Positions 26,093 through 33,704 of a DNA stretch of 64,000 bases are shown piece after piece. The DNA is from DASTFY01 sp963813375 (lineage in GTDB: Bacteria > Actinomycetota > Acidimicrobiia > Acidimicrobiales > Ilumatobacteraceae), in the NCBI GenBank assembly GCA_963813375.1, contig CAWEYT010000019.1:62001-126000 (forward strand), read 5' to 3'. Below the pieces are notes generated by a model. It did no database searches and was not told the origin of the DNA. It saw only the letters and a program-made list of their open reading frames with translations. The translations under genes and the position numbers were made by a program. Each line of letters begins with the position of its first letter. Within the stretch, counting starts at the first letter, position 1.

Positions 26093-27606
26093 CCGGGAAC
26101 CTCTTCTCGACCATCGCGGCTGCCGCGCCCGACCCCTCGACCGTGCTGGCCGAGCTGCCCGACGGATCGAGCACGACCTACGCCGAAGCCTTCGCGCTCG
26201 CGGCCCGGTTCGCCAACGCGCTGGAGGACCTGGGGGTCGAGCCGGGCGACCGCGTGGCCGTTCAGGTCGAGAAGTCCTGGCCCGCCATCGTCCTCTACCT
26301 CGGGTGCCTCCGGGCGGGGGCGGTCTACCTGCCGCTGAACCCCGCCTACACCGCCGCCGAGGTCGAGCACTTCCTCCGGGATGCCGAGCCGAAGGTGCTC
26401 GTGTGCGACTCCGAGCGGTTCGACGGCCTGGCGAGCCTGGCGCAGGCCACCGGTGTGGCCCACGTGGAGACGATGGGGGCCGACGGCCGCGGCTCGCTCC
26501 TGGACCACGCCCTCGGGCAGCCGGCCGAGCGGGCCGATGCCGTCCGGGTCGGCTCTGACCTGGCCGCCATCCTCTACACCTCGGGGACGACCGGCCGGTC
26601 GAAGGGCGCCATGCTCACCCACGACAACCTGCGTTCGAACGCGCAGGCGCTCGTCGAGTGCTGGCGGTTCACGGCGGACGACGTCCTCGTCCACGCGCTG
26701 CCCATCTTCCACACCCACGGCCTGTTCGTGGCCACCAACGTCGTGCTGCTCTCCGGCGGGTCGATGATCTTCCAGCCCGGGTTCGACGCCGCTGCGGTGC
26801 TCGCCGCGCTCGGCCGCGCCACTGCGCTCATGGGCGTGCCGACCTTCTACACCCGGCTGCTCCAGCTCCCGGGGCTGACCCGCGAGGCGGTGGCCGGCGT
26901 CCGCCTCTTCGTCTCCGGATCGGCTCCGTTGCTGGCCGAGACCCACGCGGCCTGGTCCGAGCGGACCGGTCACGCCATCCTCGAGCGCTACGGCATGACC
27001 GAGACCAACATGAACACCTCGAACCCGTATGACGGCGAGAGGCGACCGGGGACCGTCGGCTTCCCCCTGCCCGGTGTCGAGCTCCGCGTCGTCGATCCCG
27101 AGAGTGGCCGGCCCGTCGCCACGGACGAGGTCGGGGGCTTGGAGGTCAAGGGACCGAACGTCTTCTGTGGGTACTGGCGGCAGCCGGAGAGGACGGCCGA
27201 GGAGCTCCGCGCCGACGGGTTCTTCATCACCGGCGACCTGGCCGCGGTGGACGGCGACGGCTACGTGCGCATCGTCGGGCGCGCCAAGGACCTCGTGATC
27301 TCGGGTGGGCTCAACGTCTACCCGAAGGAGGTCGAGGAGGCCATCGACGAGCTGCCGGGCGTCGCGGAGTCGGCGGTGTTCGGCGTGCCCCACCCGGACT
27401 TCGGCGAGGCCGTCGTCGCCGCCGTCGTGCCCGCGAGCGGAGCGGTCGTGGAGGAAGCGGCGGTGCTCGGCGCGCTCGGTGACCGGTTGGCGCGGTTCAA
27501 GCAGCCCAAGCGGGTGTTCGTGGTCGATGAGCTCCCGCGCAACACGATGGCGAAGGTGCAGAAGAACGTCCTCCGCGACCAGTTCGGGTCGACGTTCGCC
27601 GGATGA
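26089..27606 (+). CDS. Acyl-CoA synthetase, malonyl-CoA-synthetase-like
   Basis: A 505-residue adenylate-forming enzyme. The P-loop is ILYTSGTTGRSKGAMLTHDNL (cut here at residues about 163-183), followed by ALPIFHTHGLFVATN, MGVPTFYTRLL, ERYGMTETNMNTSNPYDGER, TGDLAAVDGDGY and the C-terminal lysine loop LPRNTMAKVQKNVLRD. The IFHTHGLF and GVPTFYTRLL blocks are typical of malonyl-CoA synthetases (MatB), so malonate or methylmalonate is a likely substrate, but another short acid cannot be excluded. Translationally coupled to the AtuA-like gene by GTGA overlap. Confidence 0.87.
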   Translation: MTGNLFSTIAAAAPDPSTVLAELPDGSSTTYAEAFALAARFANALEDLGVEPGDRVAVQVEKSWPAIVLYLGCLRAGAVYLPLNPAYTAAEVEHFLRDAEPKVLVCDSERFDGLASLAQATGVAHVETMGADGRGSLLDHALGQPAERADAVRVGSDLAAILYTSGTTGRSKGAMLTHDNLRSNAQALVECWRFTADDVLVHALPIFHTHGLFVATNVVLLSGGSMIFQPGFDAAAVLAALGRATALMGVPTFYTRLLQLPGLTREAVAGVRLFVSGSAPLLAETHAAWSERTGHAILERYGMTETNMNTSNPYDGERRPGTVGFPLPGVELRVVDPESGRPVATDEVGGLEVKGPNVFCGYWRQPERTAEELRADGFFITGDLAAVDGDGYVRIVGRAKDLVISGGLNVYPKEVEEAIDELPGVAESAVFGVPHPDFGEAVVAAVVPASGAVVEEAAVLGALGDRLARFKQPKRVFVVDELPRNTMAKVQKNVLRDQFGSTFAG

Positions 27607-27654
27607 CGGCCGGGCTCGCGTGGCGCGGCGCGCGCCGGGCGGGCGATCCCGCGA

Positions 27655-28929
27655 TCAGGGGAGCGTCGTCGGTCCGGTCGGGTCCTTGATGGTCACGGTC
27701 TCGCCGGGAGCAAGCCGCACCTCGATGGGCGCGTCCTCACTGTCGATGGCAGCGGCCGGTGCGTCGCCGCCGTCTCGCCGCTTCCGCTTCGGCCACAACG
27801 CCAGGAGGAGCCCCAGCACGGCGAGCACGATCCCACCGATCAGCAGGCCCTGAGGAATGGTGCTCTCGGCCAGCTGCTTCAACCGCTTCGCGTCCTTGAC
27901 GGTGCCGACGATGTCGGCCACGGACTCCTCGGTCTGCGCGTACTCGTTCGTGAACACGCGGATGGGCTCGGCGGCCAACTTCTCGACCACGGCGACGGCC
28001 TGAACGGCGGCTTCGACGTTCGGGTAGCGACCGAGCACGGTCCGCAGCGTGTCGAGGACGGCTGGATCGGGGGAGGCCCAGAGGGTCTCCACGACGTCAC
28101 GCACTTCGACGATGCTGCCGGTGGACGGTTCCACCGAGTCCGAGCCGGAGAACGTGTAGCCGTACTGCAGCGTGATCGGCTGGCTGGCGAGGCCGAGGAG
28201 CGTCTCCCTGTCCTCCGGGCTCAGGCTCGGGACCAGCACGGGTAACAAGGCGTCGACGTCCAGACCCACGCTCAGCAGGATCGGCTTGAGCTGGTCCAGG
28301 GTCAGCTCGCTGGGGAGCGGTGTCAGCCCGTTCAGCACCTGGAAGTAGGCGGGGCTGATCGGGAGCGGCTCGGTCTGGTCGGCCGTGAACTCGAGGACGT
28401 CGAGACCGTCGATCTCACCCTCACCCGCGGGTGTGGCCTCGTAGGTGGTCGCCACCTCGTTCTTGTAGACGAGGGCCGGCACCGCCTTCGTGTCGAACGG
28501 GAAGGCGAGGCGGAAGGCCGGTGCTCGGTCGACCGGGTTCTCGGCGGTGAAGGCCCAGGCCCGCGGGTCGTTGACGTTCTCGATCGTCTCGCGGTCCATC
28601 ACGTACTGCGAGTCGATCTGCCCGTCGAACTGGCCTTCGGCGACGAGGGAGATCTGCTCGCTGATGACCACCAGGTCGGACGAGCTCTCGTCGCCGAGCG
28701 CGTCGAGGTGCCGGCTCACGGTCAGCGGTGCCACCGTCGGCGGATCGAGGGGCTCGTAGCTGACCGGGTCAAGGTAGAGGGACACCGTGCCGGCGTAGGC
28801 CGGCGTCTCGTCGAGGTCAGTGGGGAACTTCACGAGCCGCGGCTCGGCCACCTCCCGCCAGCCGAACGACCCCGCGATCCCGACTGCTCCGACGGCGGCC
28901 AGCACCACGCCCACGGTTCGACGGCTCAT
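27655..28929 (-). CDS. DUF3068 / PorA-family-like membrane protein
   Basis: A 424-residue protein with an N-terminal membrane helix (VGVVLAAVGAVGIAGSFGW), a long extracytoplasmic domain rich in Thr, Pro, Asp and Glu (ETPAYAGTVSLYLDPVSYEPL, PLPISPAYFQVLNGLTPLP), a C-terminal membrane helix (GLLIGGIVLAVLGLLLALW) and a basic cytoplasmic tail. This layout and sequence match DUF3068, annotated as PorA-family in actinobacteria. A porin function is not shown for this group. It is convergent with the acyl-CoA synthetase. A G-rich sequence precedes the ATG. Confidence 0.82.
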   Translation of the reverse strand: MSRRTVGVVLAAVGAVGIAGSFGWREVAEPRLVKFPTDLDETPAYAGTVSLYLDPVSYEPLDPPTVAPLTVSRHLDALGDESSSDLVVISEQISLVAEGQFDGQIDSQYVMDRETIENVNDPRAWAFTAENPVDRAPAFRLAFPFDTKAVPALVYKNEVATTYEATPAGEGEIDGLDVLEFTADQTEPLPISPAYFQVLNGLTPLPSELTLDQLKPILLSVGLDVDALLPVLVPSLSPEDRETLLGLASQPITLQYGYTFSGSDSVEPSTGSIVEVRDVVETLWASPDPAVLDTLRTVLGRYPNVEAAVQAVAVVEKLAAEPIRVFTNEYAQTEESVADIVGTVKDAKRLKQLAESTIPQGLLIGGIVLAVLGLLLALWPKRKRRDGGDAPAAAIDSEDAPIEVRLAPGETVTIKDPTGPTTLP

Positions 28930-28981
28930 GATCACCCCCGCTGGGCATGGTAGGCGGGAGCGACGGCGTCCTGGTCGACCC

Positions 28982-29662
28982 TCAGGCCGGCCGGGCTGCC
29001 TCCCCGTCGAGGACCGCTGGCGGGCCGGGCAGGTCGGCCCGTAGGGCGGCGGCCGCGCCGACCACGGCCGGCCCGATGCGGCGCTCATCGATGCGGCCGA
29101 GCGTCACGACGCCGACGCTGGCCTCGATCTGGCTGTGGCCGAGCGGCGTCGCCAGTCCGACGGCACCCTCCTGCAACTCGCCTGTCGTCAGGTACCAGCG
29201 CCGTCGTTGCGCCGGTGGGCGGCGCCCGCCGAGGATGGCCTTGCCCGCGGCGCCCCGCTCGAGGGGATGGCGGGTGCCGGTGCGGTAGGCGACGTGATAG
29301 GAGGTCGCCGAGGGCTCGACGACGGCCACGGCGACGCCGTCCTCGCCGTCGGCCACCGTGAGGTGGGCCGTCGCTCCCACCTGGTCGGCGAGGACGCGCA
29401 GGTGCGGCTCGGCCGCGGCTTGGAGCGCGGGGAGGAGCCGCCCGCTCAGACGGACAAGGCCGAGGCCGAGGCGGTAGCCGCCGGTGCGGTCGACCGCGGC
29501 AAGACCGTGGTCCTCGAGGGTGGCCAGCAGGCGGTACACGACCGGCCGCGCCACGCCGAGCGCCTCCGCGAGGTCGGTCACGGTCTGTCCCTGATCGCGC
29601 GCCGCCAGCAGCTCGAGCAACCGCAGGCCGCGGTCCAGGGTCTGCGAGGTCTCACGGGCCAT
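28982..29662 (-). CDS. IclR-family transcriptional regulator
   Basis: A 226-residue regulator: winged helix-turn-helix (TLDRGLRLLELLAARDQGQT, VTDLAEALGVARPVVYRLL, residues 8-50) and an IclR effector domain (RVLADQVGATAHLTVADGED, HPLERGAAGKAILGG). It is a little short at the C-terminus for the family. Next to a homogentisate dioxygenase locus, its likely targets are the two operators at 30544-30580. Homogentisate or a related aromatic acid would be the natural effector (inference). Start at 29662 precedes the conserved SQTLDRGL block. Confidence 0.9.
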   Translation of the reverse strand: MARETSQTLDRGLRLLELLAARDQGQTVTDLAEALGVARPVVYRLLATLEDHGLAAVDRTGGYRLGLGLVRLSGRLLPALQAAAEPHLRVLADQVGATAHLTVADGEDGVAVAVVEPSATSYHVAYRTGTRHPLERGAAGKAILGGRRPPAQRRRWYLTTGELQEGAVGLATPLGHSQIEASVGVVTLGRIDERRIGPAVVGAAAALRADLPGPPAVLDGEAARPA

Positions 29663-29668
29663 GGACGG

Positions 29669-30523
29669 TCACGGTCCCGGCAGCAGGCCGAGGTCGCGAA
29701 GATCAGCCACCGGCTCGTCGATGCTGCACGAGCCGTAGCTGGCGAAGAGGGCGCGGGCGGCGGTGGCGGTCGCATGGTCGACGGCGCGGGCCTCCGTGGC
29801 CAGCACTCCGGGCCGATCTTCGGCGAGGGCACCCTCGATCGCTCCGCCCGTGACGGCTCTCGCCGTCGCCACGAGGATGTTCAGCACTCCGTGGTGACGG
29901 AAGCCGGTCGCCGCGTCCGTGTAGCGGACGGCGTGGTGGAGCCCGGCCGTGCACTTGAACGGGACCGCCCGGTCGCGGCAAGCGAGGACGAAGGCCGCCA
30001 GTTCGGCGTCGCTCGGGAACAGCTCCTGCGTCAGCCCGCCCGTGCGGAACTTCGCACCTCGGCCGGAGCCTGCGAGGACGTCGAGGGCGGCGGCCCAGCC
30101 GGCCGACCTGGGCAGCTCGACGTAGAGGTGGGCGTCGGGGGCAGCCTGCTCCAACAGATCGACCGCCCGGGCCGCCCCTGCGACCAGATCGCTCCCGGGC
30201 GGGATCGGCACCTCGACCATGACGGTGCGGAGCCGCGCATCGGCCTGTGCAGTGGCCGTGGCCGCGGCCAGGCTCTCCAGGCCGGTGTCCACGATCAAGC
30301 CGATGTCCAGGGAACGGTCGGCGGGCAGCACGGCGAGCAGCTCCGCCACCCGGCTGGCAGGGCAGAGGAACGGACCGACGAATCCGGCCAGCGGGCCGGC
30401 TCGCAGGTCGAGATGGGCCGGCACGGCTGTCGCCATGGGTGCGTTGCCGGGTGGGAAGAGCGCGGCGTCGTCGATGAGATGCCGGAACAGGGTCGGGGGC
30501 TCACCCGTCGTGCCTGCGCGCAT
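29669..30523 (-). CDS. Unrecognised protein next to homogentisate dioxygenase
   Basis: A 284-residue soluble protein I cannot assign. The pattern suggests a beta/alpha barrel: FRHLIDDAALFPPGNAPM, FVGPFLCPASRVAEL, LDIGLIVDTG, TVMVEVPIPPG, AHLYVELPRS, RGAKFRTGG, VPFKCTAGLHHAVRY and HGVLNILVATA. KFRTGG and FKCTAGLHH look like conserved ligand-binding strands. I take the ATG at 30523; the in-frame ATG at 30574 would lie inside the operator. It sits 6 bases upstream of the IclR gene in the same direction and is divergent from hmgA, so a role in tyrosine/homogentisate breakdown is inferred. Confidence 0.7.
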   Translation of the reverse strand: MRAGTTGEPPTLFRHLIDDAALFPPGNAPMATAVPAHLDLRAGPLAGFVGPFLCPASRVAELLAVLPADRSLDIGLIVDTGLESLAAATATAQADARLRTVMVEVPIPPGSDLVAGAARAVDLLEQAAPDAHLYVELPRSAGWAAALDVLAGSGRGAKFRTGGLTQELFPSDAELAAFVLACRDRAVPFKCTAGLHHAVRYTDAATGFRHHGVLNILVATARAVTGGAIEGALAEDRPGVLATEARAVDHATATAARALFASYGSCSIDEPVADLRDLGLLPGP

Positions 30524-30543
30524 CGGGGTGTAGGGTAGTCCGC

Positions 30544-30558
30544 GTACGCTCAACGTAC
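30544..30558. promoter_or_regulatory. IclR-type operator, copy 1
   Basis: GTACG-CTCAA-CGTAC, a perfect 5-5-5 inverted repeat between the unknown gene and hmgA. Its arms and spacer length fit IclR-family sites such as GTNCG-N5-CGNAC. Confidence 0.7.
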
Positions 30559-30563
30559 AGGAA

Positions 30564-30580
30564 TGTCCGCTCAACGGACA
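30564..30580. promoter_or_regulatory. IclR-type operator, copy 2
   Basis: TGTCCG-CTCAA-CGGACA, a perfect 6-5-6 inverted repeat with the same CTCAA centre as copy 1. The two centres are 21 bp apart, two helical turns, so two dimers would bind on the same face. It ends 26 bases before the hmgA start. Confidence 0.72.
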
Positions 30581-30606
30581 CTCCTGGGTGAGGCCCGGAG
30601 GTCGCG

Positions 30607-31804
30607 ATGCCGTACTACCGCAGCGTGGGTGAGGTGCCGAGGAAGCGGCACACCCAGTTCCGCCAGCCCGACGGAGGGCTCTACGCCGAGGAGCTCATCG
30701 GCATCGACGGCTTCTCCCAGGAGTCGTCGCTCCTGTACCACCGCCACCTGCCGACGGCCATCGTGGGAGCCGAGACCGTGGTCGATCCCCGCCAGCTCGA
30801 GCCGCTGGTGGCCAACGATCCGCTCCTGCCCCGGCACTTCCGCACCGATGCCCTGCCGGCGGGCGGCGATGCCGTGGCCGCGCGCGCGGTGCTCGTGGGC
30901 AACGACGACGTGGTCATCTCGACCGTGGCCGCCACGGAGGCCAGCGGGCTCTACCGCAACGCGAACGGGGGACGAGCTCGTGTACGTCCGGTCCGGTCGC
31001 GGCCGCCTGGAGTCCGTGTACGGCGTGCTCGACGTCGAGCCCGGTGACTACGTCGTCGTGTCGATGTCGACCACGCACCGGTGGGTCCCCCTCGGCGACG
31101 AGCCGCTGCGACTGCTGGTCGTGGAGGCCGCCGGCCACGTCACCTTCCCCTCGCGGTATCTCTCGGCGCAGGGGCAGTTCCTCGAGCACGCACCGTTCTG
31201 CGAGCGCGATCTCCGGGCGCCCGACGCGCCGCTGCACGTCGAGGTCGACGAACCCGTCGACGTGCTCGTCCGCCATCGCAACGGCCTCACCCGCTACACG
31301 TACCGCTACCACCCGTTCGACGTGGTCGGGTGGGCCGGCTGCCTGTACCCGTTCGCGCTGTCGATCCACGACTTCGAGCCCATCACCGGCCGGGTCCACC
31401 AACCCCCGCCCGTCCACCAGACGTTCGCCGGGCCGCGGTTCGTGATCTGCAGCTTCGTGCCCCGCCTGTTCGACTACCACCCGCTCGCCATCCCCGCGCC
31501 GTACAACCACGCCAACGTCGACTCGGACGAGCTGCTGTTCTACGTGGGCGGCGAGTTCATGAGCCGCAAGGGCTCCGGGGTCGAAACCGGGTCGGTGACG
31601 CTCCACCCGGCCGGCTTCGTGCACGGCCCGCAGCCCGGAAGCGTCGAGGCGTCGATCGGCCAGTCCGCCACCGAGGAGCTGGCGGTGATGGTCGACACCT
31701 TCGCGCCCGTCCGCCTCGGCGCGGCGGCGCTGGCGTCGGAGGACGCGGAGTACGCCTGGTCGTGGCAGCGCGGCCTGGAGGCCGGCCGGGGGTCGACCCG
31801 CTGA
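30607..31804 (+). CDS. hmgA: Homogentisate 1,2-dioxygenase (one frame break)
   Basis: A ring-cleaving Fe(II) dioxygenase of about 398 residues in tyrosine and phenylalanine catabolism (homogentisate to maleylacetoacetate). Cupin iron-site blocks are present: FVICSFVPRLFDYHPLA, IPAPYNHANVDSDELLFYVG and TLHPAGFVHGPQPG. A run of five G at about 30967-30971 breaks the frame; removing one G joins LYRNANG to DELVYVRSG. GGAGG precedes the ATG. Maleylacetoacetate isomerase and fumarylacetoacetase are not in the window. Confidence 0.92.
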
Positions 31805-31885
31805 CGGCTCGGCGCGGCCGGTAGCGCAGGCCGGCGGAGTGGAGCCGTTACGCTGCCGCGCGCATGGCGACGGCCCGGGGCTTGC

Positions 31886-33688
31886 GTGGCGCCCAGTGCG
31901 ACGGCCGATCGCACCGACGCTGGTGACGTATCAGCGAGAACGCGCCGGATGCAGGTCGCGGCCATCTTCGTGTTGGTGCTCGGGCCGCTGGCCGCCGTGC
32001 TCGTCGCGCTCGTCGTGTCAGGCCGGGCGAGCGCCTGGCACCCGGCCTCCGATGTGGCCGTCGAGATCCTGCGGATCAGCGAGGTAGGGGGGCGCCACAC
32101 CCCTCTCGTCGGCGTCCACTCCCGCTACGGGTGGGACCACCCCGGCCCGGTGCTGTTCTGGGCACTCGCGCCGTTCTCGTGGCTGTTCGGGGCGGCCGGG
32201 GTGCTCGTCGGGGTGGTGGTGCTGAACGCGGTGGCCGTCGCCGGCGCGCTCGTGCTCGCGCGCCGTCGCGGCGACACGCCGCTGATGGTGCTGGTGGGCG
32301 TGGTGGCACTGGCGCTCTGCTACGCGCTCGGGCCGGACCTCCTGGCCGATCCGTGGAACCCGTGGGTGGCGGTGTTGCCGTTCCTCGCCTTCGTGCTGCT
32401 CGTCTGGTCCCTGGCAGACGGCGAGGTCGTCATGCTGCCGTGGCTCGTCGGGACGGGAACGGTGCTGGTCCAGACCCATGTCGGTTATAGCCCCTTCGTT
32501 CTCGGTCTCGGCGTCCTTGGGGGGGCGATGGCGTGGTGGTCCTCTCGTCGCCAGGGCGAGCACGGCCCGGAGCAGCGGGCGACGGCGCGCCGGAGCGCGG
32601 TCCTCGCCGCCGTGGTGGGTGGGTTGCTGTGGCTGCCGCCGATCGCCCAGCAGCTCTTCGGCGCGGACGGCAACCTGGCCGCCATCGTCCGATACTTCCG
32701 TGACCCCAGTGAACGGGCGGTGGGCTGGCGGATCAGTTGGGGGATCATGGGCACCGAGTTGGGGTTCCCGGGCGCCTGGCTGGCCGGCAACGAGATCGAT
32801 GCGTTCGGCGTCCGCACCAGCTCGACGTGGCCAGGCGTCGCCCTGCTGGCGGCGACCGTCGTGCTCGGGTTCCTGGCGTGGCGGCGGGGTGTGCGAAGCG
32901 CCGGGCGTCTCGCCGTGCTGGCCGTCTCGGTGGCCGGCCTTGGCGTGGTCGCCGGGTCGCGGGTGACAGGGCTGGTGGGCAGCTACCTGGTGCGGTGGTG
33001 GTGGGTGATCGCCGCCGTCGTCTGGCTGTCGGTCCTTTGGTCGGGCTGGTCGCTGCTGGTCGGCGCGCGGGTGCGAGCTGTCGTCGCCGTCGTGTCCGTC
33101 GGCGCACTCGTCGTGCTGTCCGCGGTCATGATCGGACGCGCCGTGTCCGTGGAGGTGCCGAACGCCCAGGACTCTGTGGTCATCGGGCGGCTCTCCAGCC
33201 AGATCATGGCCGCGCTCGACGATGATGCGTCGTCCTTCGTGGTCGACTGGACGGACGCCCGCGACTGGGGCGCCGTGGGCTCAGGGGTGTTCGTGGACCT
33301 CGAGCGCAGGGGGCTGTCAGTGGCCGCGGCAGCCCGGCACGACGCGACCTTCGGAACGTGGCGGACCGCGTCACCCCAGGAGCGTGACGGACTCATCGTC
33401 GTCATGGCGGCCGACGAGCTCGAGCGAGGTGTCGCCCCGCCGCCCGAGGCGGTCGCCGTCGCCGACTACGACCCGTTGACGCCGACGCAGCGGGCACGGA
33501 CCGAGGAGCTGCTCGGTCAGGTCGGCGACGAGCTCGGCGACGCCAACTGGGATTGGTCGCTCATCGACACCCCGTTCGGCCGCCAGGTACTGAGCGACCG
33601 AGGCGTCCCACCGGAGCTCGTCGACGAGCTGGCTGAGCTGCGTGCCGAGGGGCCTGCGTACACCGTCTTCCTGCAGCGCCACCGCTGA
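31886..33688 (+). CDS. Polytopic membrane protein, GT-C-glycosyltransferase-like layout
   Basis: A protein of about 600 residues with 10-12 predicted membrane helices in the first 420 residues and a soluble C-terminal domain of about 170. After the first helix comes ASDVAVEILRISEVGGRHTP and YGWDHPGPVLFWALAPF, an acidic residue and HPGP loop where GT-C enzymes hold their catalytic Asp, so a lipid-linked sugar transferase is possible. I do not recognise the family. Start is uncertain: GTG 31886, ATG 31949 (MQVAAIF), or an out-of-frame ATG at 31864 that has TACGCT 9 bases before it. Confidence 0.65.
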   Translation: MAPSATADRTDAGDVSARTRRMQVAAIFVLVLGPLAAVLVALVVSGRASAWHPASDVAVEILRISEVGGRHTPLVGVHSRYGWDHPGPVLFWALAPFSWLFGAAGVLVGVVVLNAVAVAGALVLARRRGDTPLMVLVGVVALALCYALGPDLLADPWNPWVAVLPFLAFVLLVWSLADGEVVMLPWLVGTGTVLVQTHVGYSPFVLGLGVLGGAMAWWSSRRQGEHGPEQRATARRSAVLAAVVGGLLWLPPIAQQLFGADGNLAAIVRYFRDPSERAVGWRISWGIMGTELGFPGAWLAGNEIDAFGVRTSSTWPGVALLAATVVLGFLAWRRGVRSAGRLAVLAVSVAGLGVVAGSRVTGLVGSYLVRWWWVIAAVVWLSVLWSGWSLLVGARVRAVVAVVSVGALVVLSAVMIGRAVSVEVPNAQDSVVIGRLSSQIMAALDDDASSFVVDWTDARDWGAVGSGVFVDLERRGLSVAAAARHDATFGTWRTASPQERDGLIVVMAADELERGVAPPPEAVAVADYDPLTPTQRARTEELLGQVGDELGDANWDWSLIDTPFGRQVLSDRGVPPELVDELAELRAEGPAYTVFLQRHR

Positions 33689-33704
33689 CGCGGCTCGGCC
33701 CCCG

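Noticed and set aside
27620..27640. CGGCGCGCGCCG palindrome after the acyl-CoA synthetase as an operator or terminator
   Set aside because: Short alternating GC palindromes are expected by chance in this composition and there is no loop for a terminator.
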